Source of the DNA: DAHUYF01 sp035945115
GTDB lineage: Bacteria > Pseudomonadota > Alphaproteobacteria > ATCC43930 > CGMCC-115725
Direction of reading: 5' to 3'
NCBI GenBank assembly: GCA_035945115.1
Contig: DASZAN010000032.1
Span: 1-64,000 of the forward strand
DNA length: 64,000 bases
Part shown: piece after piece, positions 14,133 through 22,163 of the stretch
Layout: each line of letters begins with the position of its first letter
Numbering within the stretch: the first letter of the stretch is position 1
Program-made: the position numbers and the translations under genes
Notes under the pieces: generated by a model
Seen by the model: only the letters and a program-made list of their open reading frames with translations
The model's database searches: none
Told to the model about the DNA's origin: nothing

Positions 14133-16298
14133 ATGTCGGTGATGGCGCGACGGTCGGAGACGATCGAGCAGACGCTCGCCGAGGTGCGCCGCATCGAAAG
14201 CGAGCTCGGTGTGACCCGCGCGGCGTTGGACGCGCTGAAGCCAGTCCTGATCGAGCTCGCGGCGAAGACGGAGCTCTTTCCCGCCGAGCATTTCCCGGTG
14301 GCGGGTGGCAACACCGGCCACGTCTATCGCCTCGCCGAGGATCCGGATGGCCGCTTCGCCCTCTACGCGTCGGCCGGCGTTCCCGGCAAGGCGCAGCCGC
14401 CGCACAATCACACCACGTGGGCCGTCATCGCCGGCGTCTTTGGCGACGAGCATAATGTGTTTTACGAACGCTTCGACAACCGCGACGCGCCCGGCACGGG
14501 TCGCATCCGCAAGACGGGCGAGCTTACGGTCCGCCGCGGCAGCGCCTGTGCCTTCCTGCCCGACGATTTCCACACCATCGAGGTGACGGGTGGCAAACCC
14601 AGCCTTCATCTTCACCTCTACGGCATGAGCCTCGAGAATTTGCCGGAGCGGATTTATTTCTCGTCGTCCGAGGGCGGGCGCTACACCGTCTTCGGCGCGC
14701 CGCCCAACATTGCTTGCCCGCTCGCACCAGCCCACGACCTCAAGGCGATGCTGGAAGACGGCGAGGAGATCGCGATCCTCGATGTGCGCGAGGAAGGGGT
14801 CTTCGCCGAGGGCCACCTCTTCGCCGCCACCTCGCTGCCGCTGAGCCGGCTCGAGCTCAAGCTCGACGCGCTGGTGCCGCGCCGCGATACGCGCACCGTC
14901 CTCTGCGATGGCGGCGACGGTCTTGCCAATGTCGCCGCGCGGCGGCTCATGCGTTTCGGCTACCGCAACCTCGCGGCGCTCGCGGGCGGCGTGAAGGGCT
15001 GGAGCGAGGCGGGTTACGAGCTCTTCAGCGGCATCTACGTGCCGAGCAAGGCCTTTGGCGAGGTCGTCGAGCACGAAGCGAAGACGCCGCATCTCTCCGC
15101 CGCCGAGGTGAAGGCGCTCATGGGCAAAGGCACGGACATGATCGTGCTCGACAGCCGGCCCATGGATGAATTCCGCAAGATGAGCATTCCCGGCGGCATC
15201 GATTGTCCGGGCGCCGAGCTCGTCTATCGTTTCTACGACACCGTGCGCTCGCCCGAGACCCTCGTCGTCGTGAACTGTGCCGGACGCACGCGCAGCATCA
15301 TCGGCGCGCAATCGCTCATCAATGCCGGGGTGCCCAATCGCGTCGTCGCCCTCAAGGACGGCACCATGGGCTGGCACCTGGCCGGCCTTGCGCTGGCGGT
15401 AGGCGAGACGCGCCACGCGCCGGCGCCATCGCTCGACGGTCTCGCCAAGGCGCGCGCCGCCGCGCGTCGGCTTGCCGAGCGCTGCGGCGTGCGTCTCATC
15501 GGCGCCGCCGATCTCGATGCCTTCGGCCGCGAGCCTTCGCGCACGCTCTATCTCTTCGATGTGCGCACGCCCGAGGAGTATCGCGCCGGCCACCGCCCAG
15601 GCGCGCGGTCGGCACCGGGCGGGCAGCTCGTCCAGGCGACGGATGCCTATATGGCGACACGCAATGCGCGGGTCGTGCTCTACGACAGCGACGGCGTGCG
15701 CGCGCGCATGACGGCATCATGGCTCGCGCAGATGGGTCTCCCTGAGATCTATGTGCTCGACGATGGCGGCGCGCTCGAGGAGATGGGTCCGGAATCGACG
15801 CGCGTGCTCGGCCTGTCCGACGGCGTCCCCCTGGTCAGCGCTGCGGCGCTAGCACCGCTGGTCGAGAAGGGGCGCGTCATCGTCATCGATCTTGCCACCA
15901 GCCTCGACTACCGCGCCCAGCACATTCCGGGCGCGTGGTTTGCGATCCGCTCGCGGCTCGCGGCGGCGCTGCCGCGCCTGCCGACGGAGGGGACGTTGGT
16001 GTTGACCTCGCCGGATGGATTGCTGGCGCGGCTCGCGGCACCGGAGCTGCAGGCGCTCACGGATCGCGCGGTGAGCGTTCTCGACGGCGGCACGGGTGCC
16101 TGGCGCGCCGCCGGTTTGCCGTTCGCCGTCGGCGCCGAGCGTATGGCGGACGAAACCACGGATGTCTGGCACCGGCCGTACGACCGCAGCGCCGACGTCG
16201 AAGAGGCGATGAAGGCCTATCTCGGCTGGGAGGTCAATTTGCTGCGGCAGATCGAGCGCGAGCCGGCGGCGCGATTCCGCGCGCTCGGCTCTGCGTAA
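14133..16298 (+). CDS. Cysteine-dioxygenase-like cupin fused to four rhodanese domains
   Basis: 721 residues from ATG 14133 (GGAGGTGAAG upstream). Residues 40-170 form a cupin like cysteine dioxygenase, with PPHNHTTWAVIAG giving metal ligands His91 and His93, and His147 in DDFHTIEV. Four rhodanese-type domains follow, at about 201-296, 321-421, 456-551 and 568-666. Domain 1 has the active-site Cys258 (VLCDGG) and domain 2 has Cys382 (VNCAGRTRS). In domain 3 that position is Tyr517, and in domain 4 it is Thr625, so these two look catalytically dead. The protein probably oxidises a thiol and handles the released sulfane sulfur in the cytoplasm. It is probably co-transcribed with an acyl-CoA ligase. 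The function is inferred. Confidence 0.8.
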   Translation: MSVMARRSETIEQTLAEVRRIESELGVTRAALDALKPVLIELAAKTELFPAEHFPVAGGNTGHVYRLAEDPDGRFALYASAGVPGKAQPPHNHTTWAVIAGVFGDEHNVFYERFDNRDAPGTGRIRKTGELTVRRGSACAFLPDDFHTIEVTGGKPSLHLHLYGMSLENLPERIYFSSSEGGRYTVFGAPPNIACPLAPAHDLKAMLEDGEEIAILDVREEGVFAEGHLFAATSLPLSRLELKLDALVPRRDTRTVLCDGGDGLANVAARRLMRFGYRNLAALAGGVKGWSEAGYELFSGIYVPSKAFGEVVEHEAKTPHLSAAEVKALMGKGTDMIVLDSRPMDEFRKMSIPGGIDCPGAELVYRFYDTVRSPETLVVVNCAGRTRSIIGAQSLINAGVPNRVVALKDGTMGWHLAGLALAVGETRHAPAPSLDGLAKARAAARRLAERCGVRLIGAADLDAFGREPSRTLYLFDVRTPEEYRAGHRPGARSAPGGQLVQATDAYMATRNARVVLYDSDGVRARMTASWLAQMGLPEIYVLDDGGALEEMGPESTRVLGLSDGVPLVSAAALAPLVEKGRVIVIDLATSLDYRAQHIPGAWFAIRSRLAAALPRLPTEGTLVLTSPDGLLARLAAPELQALTDRAVSVLDGGTGAWRAAGLPFAVGAERMADETTDVWHRPYDRSADVEEAMKAYLGWEVNLLRQIEREPAARFRALGSA

Positions 16299-16327
16299 AA
16301 GGCGCGCGCTGGTTCGGATGCAAGCGC

Positions 16328-16897
16328 CTACCAGTTTCGCACCGGCCCGACATCGACATGGACGAAGCCGTCGCGCCAATATGTCCCGACGCCGCCGGCG
16401 TTGAGCGACAGCGCCGCGCGCCTCAAATGCTTGAGGCGGACACCGCCGATGCGGATATCCGCGGCTTTGCCGAGGAGATGCTCACTATGGGCGGCGGCGT
16501 TGTGGCCTTCGTGCTGCAGCAGACGATTGGTGGCGGCGGTGCGGAAACCTGAGAGGACATTGACGCTGCGCTCGGTCTCGAGCGCGCCGGTGAGGTGATG
16601 CAAAAGATCGAGCAGGTCGGCGTCGATCGGCGCCACCGCGTCGCGATGGAAATCGCGCATCAGCCAGTTGATGCGTTTGCGCGATTGCTCGACATAGGTG
16701 CCGTCGCACCAATAGACGCCGTTGAAGCGCTCGTCGGTGTGGGGATTGTAGAGGGAGAGGCGCCGTTCGCCGCGCGGTCCGGCGCGCGCGATCCCGCCGA
16801 TTGCCGTCAGGAACATGATGCTGCCAGCGGTGCAGAGCACGTGCCGGCGACCAACATTGGGGCACGCCACGCCCCTCTCGGTCGCATTGCCGGGCAT
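16328..16897 (-). CDS. Exported M15-type (DUF882/YcbK-like) peptidase-fold protein
   Basis: 189 residues from ATG 16897 (GGAG upstream). A twin-arginine-like signal, GRRHVLCTAGSIMFLTAIGG at residues 16-35, suggests Tat export. The mature domain carries the peptidase M15 metal signature: HSEHLLGKAADI gives His140 and Asp147, and FVHVDVG gives His180. The opening RRLSLYNPHTDE is typical of DUF882 proteins, which act on, or bind, peptidoglycan peptides in the periplasm. It stands alone between convergent and divergent neighbours. In-frame upstream starts as far as 17044 are possible but would bury the signal peptide. Confidence 0.83.
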   Translation of the reverse strand: MPGNATERGVACPNVGRRHVLCTAGSIMFLTAIGGIARAGPRGERRLSLYNPHTDERFNGVYWCDGTYVEQSRKRINWLMRDFHRDAVAPIDADLLDLLHHLTGALETERSVNVLSGFRTAATNRLLQHEGHNAAAHSEHLLGKAADIRIGGVRLKHLRRAALSLNAGGVGTYWRDGFVHVDVGPVRNW

Positions 16898-17126
16898 TCG
16901 CGTAAGTCTCCGTTCATTCCCGACAACCGCGACGGCTGCAACCTGTTCCGCAATTTCCGCAAGGCGCGTACTTCTTCCGCCCAAGGTAAGCCGAGCGTCA
17001 ATCGGGCGATTTTGTGGCGCTCGGGAAGCGCCCAGATTGGGCATGTCCTTTGTCGCGAGATCGCTCTTTCTGCCAGGGTCAGGTGCGTTAATTTTCTCTC
17101 GCGAGGTTGCGTGCTAAAATCATTCC

Positions 17127-18005
17127 ATGGTCTCAGCAGCAGCGAAGACGACCAGCGCAACGGTGGTTCCCACCGGCGCGGCGCTCGGCGCCGAGATCGG
17201 CGGGGTCGATCTCCGCCGCATCGATGCCGCAGATTTCGCGGCGCTCCGCCACGCCTTCATCGCGCATTCCGTGTTGCTGATCCGCGATCAATCGCTCACG
17301 GACGACGACCTCATCGCCTTCAGCCAGCGCTTGGGCGTGCTCGACTGGGCACCCGTGCAAGAGAACGGGCGCCGGTTCGTGCCGGGAAAGCCCGAGATCT
17401 ACGTCGTTTCCAACGTCGTCGAGAACGGCGTCGCCATCGGCAGCCTCGGCGCCGGCGAGGCGGCATGGCACACCGACATGTCCTATATCGAGGCGCCGCC
17501 GATGGCGAGCCTGCTCTATGCCATCGAGGTGCCCCAGGCCGGCGGGGACACCAGCTTCTGCAGCATGTACGCGGCCTACGACGCGCTCCCCGCCGCGCTC
17601 AGGGAGCGGATCGCCGGGCTCAGGATCAAGCATGACGGCACCTACAACAGCGGTGGCTATGTGCGCGCCGGCTTCGCCGCGAGCGACGATCCTCGGACAT
17701 CGCCCGGGGCGGTCCATCCGCTGGTGTGCGGCCATCCCGACTCGGGGCGGCGCTATCTCTATCTCGGCCGCCGCCGCAACGCCTACATCCCCGGCCTAGA
17801 GCTCGTCCAATCGGAGGCGCTCCTCGACGAGCTCTGGGCTTATGCGACGCTGCCGGAGAATGTCTGGACGCATGGCTGGCGCGCGGGCGACGTGGTGCTG
17901 TGGGACAACCGCTCCACCATGCACCGCCGCGACCCCTTCGATCCCACGGCGCGGCGCATCATGCATCGGACGCAGATCAAGAGCCCGGCACCGCCGGCGG
18001 CGTGA
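17127..18005 (+). CDS. TauD/TfdA-family Fe(II)/2-oxoglutarate dioxygenase
   Basis: 292 residues. The iron facial triad is His115 and Asp117 (WHTDMSY) and His266 (NRSTMHRRDPFD). Arg277 in ARRIMHR is the expected 2-oxoglutarate carboxylate ligand. The N-terminal GAEIGGVDLR is a family signature. Relatives hydroxylate taurine, alkylsulfates or phenoxyacetates; no sulfonate transporter or sulfatase lies nearby to decide. The enzyme is cytoplasmic. ATG 17127 has no strong ribosome site, and the region just before it is AT-richer and probably contains the promoter. Confidence 0.88.
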   Translation: MVSAAAKTTSATVVPTGAALGAEIGGVDLRRIDAADFAALRHAFIAHSVLLIRDQSLTDDDLIAFSQRLGVLDWAPVQENGRRFVPGKPEIYVVSNVVENGVAIGSLGAGEAAWHTDMSYIEAPPMASLLYAIEVPQAGGDTSFCSMYAAYDALPAALRERIAGLRIKHDGTYNSGGYVRAGFAASDDPRTSPGAVHPLVCGHPDSGRRYLYLGRRRNAYIPGLELVQSEALLDELWAYATLPENVWTHGWRAGDVVLWDNRSTMHRRDPFDPTARRIMHRTQIKSPAPPAA

Positions 18006-18119
18006 GGCGGCGGGCGGGAAAAAATTTCTCGCCAGTCTGTCGGTTTTGCTCGGCCTCGGTCGTCATTCACTCAGGCGGCCGGCGCTGTGCCGGGACCGCC
18101 CCAGCGAAGGGAGCCTTTC

Positions 18120-18470
18120 ATGCCCAGTTTCCTGCTGCTTCTCCACGGCAACGTCGATCAGCCGAAGCCGAGCTCGCCCGACGAGTACATGACGATGATG
18201 AAGACCTACATGGCCTGGACCGACCGCATCCGCCGCGAAGGCCACCATCAAGGCGGGCAAAAGCTCACCGATGATGCCGGCAAGATCCTGCGCAATAGCG
18301 GCGGCCGCGTCAGCATCACCGACGGGCCTTATGCCGAGAGCAAGGAGGTTCTTGGCGGCTACTATCTCATCAGCGCGCGGGACTACGAGGAGGCCTGCAA
18401 GGTGGCGGCAACCTCGCCACATCTCGGCTTCGGCGGGCGCATCGAGGTGCGTCAGATCCACGAGCTCTGA
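18120..18470 (+). CDS. YCII/DGPF-domain protein, partner of ECF42 sigma factor
   Basis: 116 residues: a single YCII-related (DGPF) domain with the signature SITDGPYAESKE at 65-76 and the typical opening MPSFLLLLHG. Proteins of this type are encoded beside ECF42 sigma factors in many bacteria; their biochemical role is unsettled. The sigma gene starts 5 nt after the stop, so the two are one transcript. AAGGGAG precedes ATG 18120 at 18108-18114. It is cytoplasmic, with no signal sequence. Confidence 0.88.
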   Translation: MPSFLLLLHGNVDQPKPSSPDEYMTMMKTYMAWTDRIRREGHHQGGQKLTDDAGKILRNSGGRVSITDGPYAESKEVLGGYYLISARDYEEACKVAATSPHLGFGGRIEVRQIHEL

Positions 18471-18475
18471 CGGCG

Positions 18476-19711
18476 ATGGCCGAGAGTGACGCGCTGGTTG
18501 GCGATCTCTTTCGCCGTGAGGCCGGAAAGATTTCGGCATGGCTTGCGCGTCTTCTCGGCCCGTCGCGGCTCGATCTCATCGAGGACGCCATCCAGGATGC
18601 GTTCGGTGTGGCAGTGGCGCGTTGGCCCGAAGATGGCGTACCGGAGCGGCCGCCGGCGTGGCTCGCGGTCGCCGCGCGCAACCGCGCGCTCGATCGCCTG
18701 AAGCACGAAGCGAGGAGTGCGTCCTTCGACGAGACGGCGGTCTGGCGGCTCGGCTTCTCCGACCCGGAAGAGACCGGCCGACTCGACGACACGCTCGCTC
18801 TCATGTTCGTCGCGTGTCATCCGGCGCTCGCGCCCGACGAGCAGACCATGCTCACGCTCAAAACGGTGTGCGGCTTCGGCGTCAAGGAGATCGCGCGGGC
18901 CTATCTCGCGACGCCCGAGGCGGTGACGCAGCGCCTGGTGCGCGCCAAGCGCAAGATCAGCGAGCTCGGCCTTCGCTTCGAGATCCCCGAAGGAGCGGCG
19001 CTCGGCGAACGGCTCCCCGGCCTCATCGCCGCGATCTACCTCCTCTTCAACGGCGGGTATACCACGGGCGAGGGTGAGGCGCTGATGGCAGGCGAGCTCT
19101 GCGCCGAGGCGCTCAGGCTCGCCACGCTGCTGACGGAGCATCGTGCGACGGCGACGGGCGAAGCGCAGGCGCTCGCGGCGTTGATCGCGTTCCACCATGC
19201 CCGCGCCGGCGCGCGCACCGGCGCAGCGGGCGAGATGCTGCTTCTCTCGGAGCAGGATCGCAGCAAGTGGGATCGCGCCCTCATTGCCCGCGGCTTTGCG
19301 CATCTGGCATCGGCGATGTCAGCCGAGGCGCTGAGTCCACTTCATCTCGAAGCCGCCATTGCGGCGACCCATGCGGCCGCCCCTTCGTTCGATGCGACGG
19401 ATTGGCCGACCGTCGCGCACTATTACCGTTTCCTCGAGGAGATGAAGCCGACGCCGGTGGTGCGGCTCAACGCGGCGATCGCTGCCGCCTATGCTGACGG
19501 GCCCGCGGTGGGCCTCGCCCGCCTGGATGCGCTGGCCGATGCCGGCAAGCTCGCGCGCTACGCGCTCTATCACGCCGCGCGCGGTGCGTTGCTGCTGCGC
19601 CTCGATCGCCGGAGCGAGGCCGCAGCGGCCATCGACCGCGCTCTTGCTTGCCCTCTCAACGCGCCGGAGCGCGCCCATCTCGAGCGGCGGCGCCGCGACT
19701 GCCGCGCATGA
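18476..19711 (+). CDS. ECF42-type RNA polymerase sigma factor with long C-terminal extension
   Basis: 411 residues, far longer than an ordinary ECF sigma factor (about 180-200). Region 2 is at about 8-78 (LDLIEDAIQDAF, RPPAWLAVAARNRALD) and region 4 at about 115-165 (GFGVKEIARAYLATPEAVTQ). A tetratricopeptide-like C-terminal region of about 230 residues follows. Group markers are FVACHPAL at 111-118 and IYLLFNGGYT at 187-196. ECF42 factors have no anti-sigma factor; the extension itself is needed for activity. Its known targets include the adjacent DGPF gene. Together with the YCII gene at 18120 this is a compact, self-contained regulator module. Confidence 0.9.
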   Translation: MAESDALVGDLFRREAGKISAWLARLLGPSRLDLIEDAIQDAFGVAVARWPEDGVPERPPAWLAVAARNRALDRLKHEARSASFDETAVWRLGFSDPEETGRLDDTLALMFVACHPALAPDEQTMLTLKTVCGFGVKEIARAYLATPEAVTQRLVRAKRKISELGLRFEIPEGAALGERLPGLIAAIYLLFNGGYTTGEGEALMAGELCAEALRLATLLTEHRATATGEAQALAALIAFHHARAGARTGAAGEMLLLSEQDRSKWDRALIARGFAHLASAMSAEALSPLHLEAAIAATHAAAPSFDATDWPTVAHYYRFLEEMKPTPVVRLNAAIAAAYADGPAVGLARLDALADAGKLARYALYHAARGALLLRLDRRSEAAAAIDRALACPLNAPERAHLERRRRDCRA

Positions 19712-19738
19712 GCGCGCAGTGGCGGTTTTCTTGCGACG

Positions 19739-20119
19739 TCAGGCTTTTGGAAAGGATACGACTTGTCCGTCCTCGCGCGGGAGTTGACGCCGGACGGCTT
19801 CGAGGAATTCCTTCACGCGGATCGGCTTCAGCATGTAGTCATAGGCGGCGAGCTCGCCGGGCGCGAGGCTGAGCCCATGCGCCGTCAGCACCAACGCCTT
19901 CACACCCTTTGCCTTCGCCTGGTCGGCGATCCGCAAGCCGTTGCCGTCCGGCAGGTTGACGTCGGTCACGACGAGATCGAAGGGTTGCGCCGCGAGCAGC
20001 GCCGTGGCGTTCGCCACGCTTTCGACCGCTGTGACCTCGAAGCCGCCCTCCGTACCGAGCACGTACTCGAGAAGCGCGCGAACGTCGAGATCATCTTCGA
20101 CGAGCAGGATGCGGGCCAT
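19739..20119 (-). CDS. Single-domain response regulator (CheY-like)
   Basis: 126 residues, only a receiver domain. The phosphoacceptor is Asp53 (LVVTDVNLPDG), with the acidic pair Asp9-Asp10, Thr79 and Lys98 (YMLKPI). No output domain or histidine kinase is adjacent, so it must be phosphorylated by a remote kinase and act through protein contacts. A 10-residue tail (DGQVVSFPKA) follows the fold. It converges on the sigma-factor gene. Confidence 0.9.
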   Translation of the reverse strand: MARILLVEDDLDVRALLEYVLGTEGGFEVTAVESVANATALLAAQPFDLVVTDVNLPDGNGLRIADQAKAKGVKALVLTAHGLSLAPGELAAYDYMLKPIRVKEFLEAVRRQLPREDGQVVSFPKA

Positions 20120-20402
20120 AACGGCGCTGATCTTACCAGTCGCAGCGTCCGGTCATAGAAAATTCACCCAACAGCCGCGACCCCTGGCAGTCGGCCATGG
20201 CGTGGCAACGAACATAGAGCCGGCAGCGGGGAACCCGCTTGCGTCTGGCGCCGGGGATATCCGCCTCAAGGGGCTCCGCCAATCGGCGTTTCCGCCGGCC
20301 GAATTTCCGTTGACTCCCGGGGGGCGGCGAAGAACTCTCTCATGACCAAAAAGCGGCAGCGGCGGTCTCCGTCGCCGGCTGCAGGTGCGTGGGAGGACCA
20401 GA

Positions 20403-21989
20403 ATGCACAAGACAATCCGCTGCGCGGCGCTCATCGTCATTCTCGCCCTGATCTCCGCCGGTCCGGTTGCGGCCAAGACCTTCCGCTGGGCCAACAATGG
20501 CGATTCCAACTCGATGGACCCCTATGCGCGGATGGAGAGTTTCCTGCTCTCCTTCAATGGCAACATGTACGAGCCGCTGGTGCGGCGCGACAAGGATCTG
20601 AAGCTCGACCCGGCGCTCGCCACCGAATGGTCGCAACCGCAGCCCGATGTCTGGCGCTTCAAGCTGCGCCAGGGCGTCACTTTCCACGACGGCACGCCGT
20701 TCACCGCCGACGACGTCGTCTTCTCCTACGAGCGCGCCGTCAATCCCGGCTCCAATCTCACCGGCACCGTCGCCACGATCAAGGAGGTGAAAAAGGTCGA
20801 CGACTACACCGTCGACATCGTCACCAAAGGACCCGATCCCATCCTCCCCGACGAGATCACCTTCTGGTACATCATGAGCAAGGTGTGGTGCGAGAAGCAC
20901 AACGCGACGCGCGCCGCTGACCTCACCAAGAACGAGGAGAGCTACGCCACCACTCACGCCAACGGCACCGGCCCCTTCATGCTGAAGGACCGTCAGCCGG
21001 ACGTGCAGACGACGCTCGTAAAGAATCCGAATTGGTGGGACAAGACCGGCCTCGCCATCGACGAGACCGTGTTCTTCCGCATCGCCGACGCCCATACCCG
21101 CGTGCAGGCGCTGCTCGCTGGCGACATCGACATGATCTATGACGTGCCCTCGCAGGACATCGACACCATCGCCAAGGCGCAGCACCTGAAGATTCTTCAA
21201 GGGCCGGAGCTGCGCACGATCTACTTGGGTTTTGATCAATGGCGGCCGGAACTGGTCGAGAGCAACGTCAAGGGCAAGAACCCCTTCAAGGACATCCGGG
21301 TGCGCAAGGCCTTCTACCAGGCGATCGACGAAGAGGCGATCAAGACCAAGGTGATGCGCGGCTATGCGGTGCCGACGGGGTTGATGATCGGCAAGGGCAT
21401 CAATGGTTTCGAGGAGTCCCTGAACAAGCGGCTCCTGCCCCATGATCCCGCGGCCGCGAAGAAGCTCCTGGCCGAGGCTGGCTATCCCGAAGGCTTCGAA
21501 GTAGGCATGGACTGCCCCACCGATCGTTACAACAACGACGAACAGATCTGCACCGCGATCGCCGCGATGCTCGCCAAGATCGGCATCAAGATCGTCCCCA
21601 ACTTCCAGACGCGCGCCAAGTACTTCGCCAAGATCTTGGGTCCTGGCTACAACAGTAGCTTCTATATGCTGGGCTGGACGCCGGCCACGTATGACGCGCA
21701 CAACATGCTGATGAGCCTGTTGGTGAAGCCGACCGGCAAAGGGCGCGGCGACTACAACGTTGGCGGCTACACCAATCCGCAGGTCGAGACGCTGGTGGAC
21801 CAAATTCAGGTGGAGACGGACAAGGAGAAGCGCGCCACCGAGATTCATGAAGCCCTCAAGATCACCAAGGACGAGGTGGCGACGATCCCGCTCCACCAGC
21901 AAGTCCTGGTCTGGGCGACGCGCGACAATGTCGAGCTCGTGCAGATGGCCGACAACCAATTCCCGTTGCGCTTCGTCAAAGTGAAGTGA
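20403..21989 (+). CDS. ABC transporter substrate-binding protein, peptide/nickel (SBP_bac_5) family
   Basis: 528 residues. A signal peptide spans residues 1-25 (IRCAALIVILALISAGPVAA). The mature protein has the family pattern: LKLDPALATEW, then VTFHDGTPFTADDVVFSYER and the IRVRKAFYQAIDEE region. It binds peptides or similar oligomers in the periplasm. No permease or ATPase gene is next to it, unlike the complete yej set at 32745, so its partner is elsewhere. GGGAGGACCA precedes ATG 20403; an in-frame GTG at 20385 is less likely. The 283-nt gap before it shows no gene. Confidence 0.88.
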   Translation: MHKTIRCAALIVILALISAGPVAAKTFRWANNGDSNSMDPYARMESFLLSFNGNMYEPLVRRDKDLKLDPALATEWSQPQPDVWRFKLRQGVTFHDGTPFTADDVVFSYERAVNPGSNLTGTVATIKEVKKVDDYTVDIVTKGPDPILPDEITFWYIMSKVWCEKHNATRAADLTKNEESYATTHANGTGPFMLKDRQPDVQTTLVKNPNWWDKTGLAIDETVFFRIADAHTRVQALLAGDIDMIYDVPSQDIDTIAKAQHLKILQGPELRTIYLGFDQWRPELVESNVKGKNPFKDIRVRKAFYQAIDEEAIKTKVMRGYAVPTGLMIGKGINGFEESLNKRLLPHDPAAAKKLLAEAGYPEGFEVGMDCPTDRYNNDEQICTAIAAMLAKIGIKIVPNFQTRAKYFAKILGPGYNSSFYMLGWTPATYDAHNMLMSLLVKPTGKGRGDYNVGGYTNPQVETLVDQIQVETDKEKRATEIHEALKITKDEVATIPLHQQVLVWATRDNVELVQMADNQFPLRFVKVK

Positions 21990-22019
21990 GCCGTGCCGCA
22001 CTAACTGGGAGTCGATGCG

Positions 22020-22137
22020 GTGCGTCCTTCGACATGGCGCTTCGCGCCAAGCCCAGGATGAGGCATTTTCTTTGTGCCATAATCAATTCATCCTCACCCT
22101 GAGCTTGCGCGCGCAAGCGCGCATGTCGAAGGGTGCA
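22020..22137. repeat. Inverted repeat of the TCCTTCGACA family, copy 1
   Basis: GTGCGTCCTTCGACAT at the left end is mirrored by ATGTCGAAGGGTGCAC at the right end, with an internal CCAGGATGAGG/CATCCTCACCCTG pair. It sits between the binding-protein and lactonase genes. A second copy lies at 49017-49104. Confidence 0.75.
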
Positions 22138-22163
22138 CAACCAGTCATGCAGGGAGGCACGTC

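Noticed and set aside
14115..15593. 492-codon open frame antisense to the cupin-rhodanese gene
   Set aside because: Compositional shadow: His/Arg/Ala-rich sequence, no ribosome site, no fold pattern.
18006..18040. Possible terminator after the TauD gene
   Set aside because: GGCGGG…CTCGCC can pair but lacks a T-run and has a weak stem, so it was not annotated.
20340..22001. 553-codon open frame antisense to the peptide-binding protein
   Set aside because: The sense strand has a signal peptide and family motifs; the antisense product has none.
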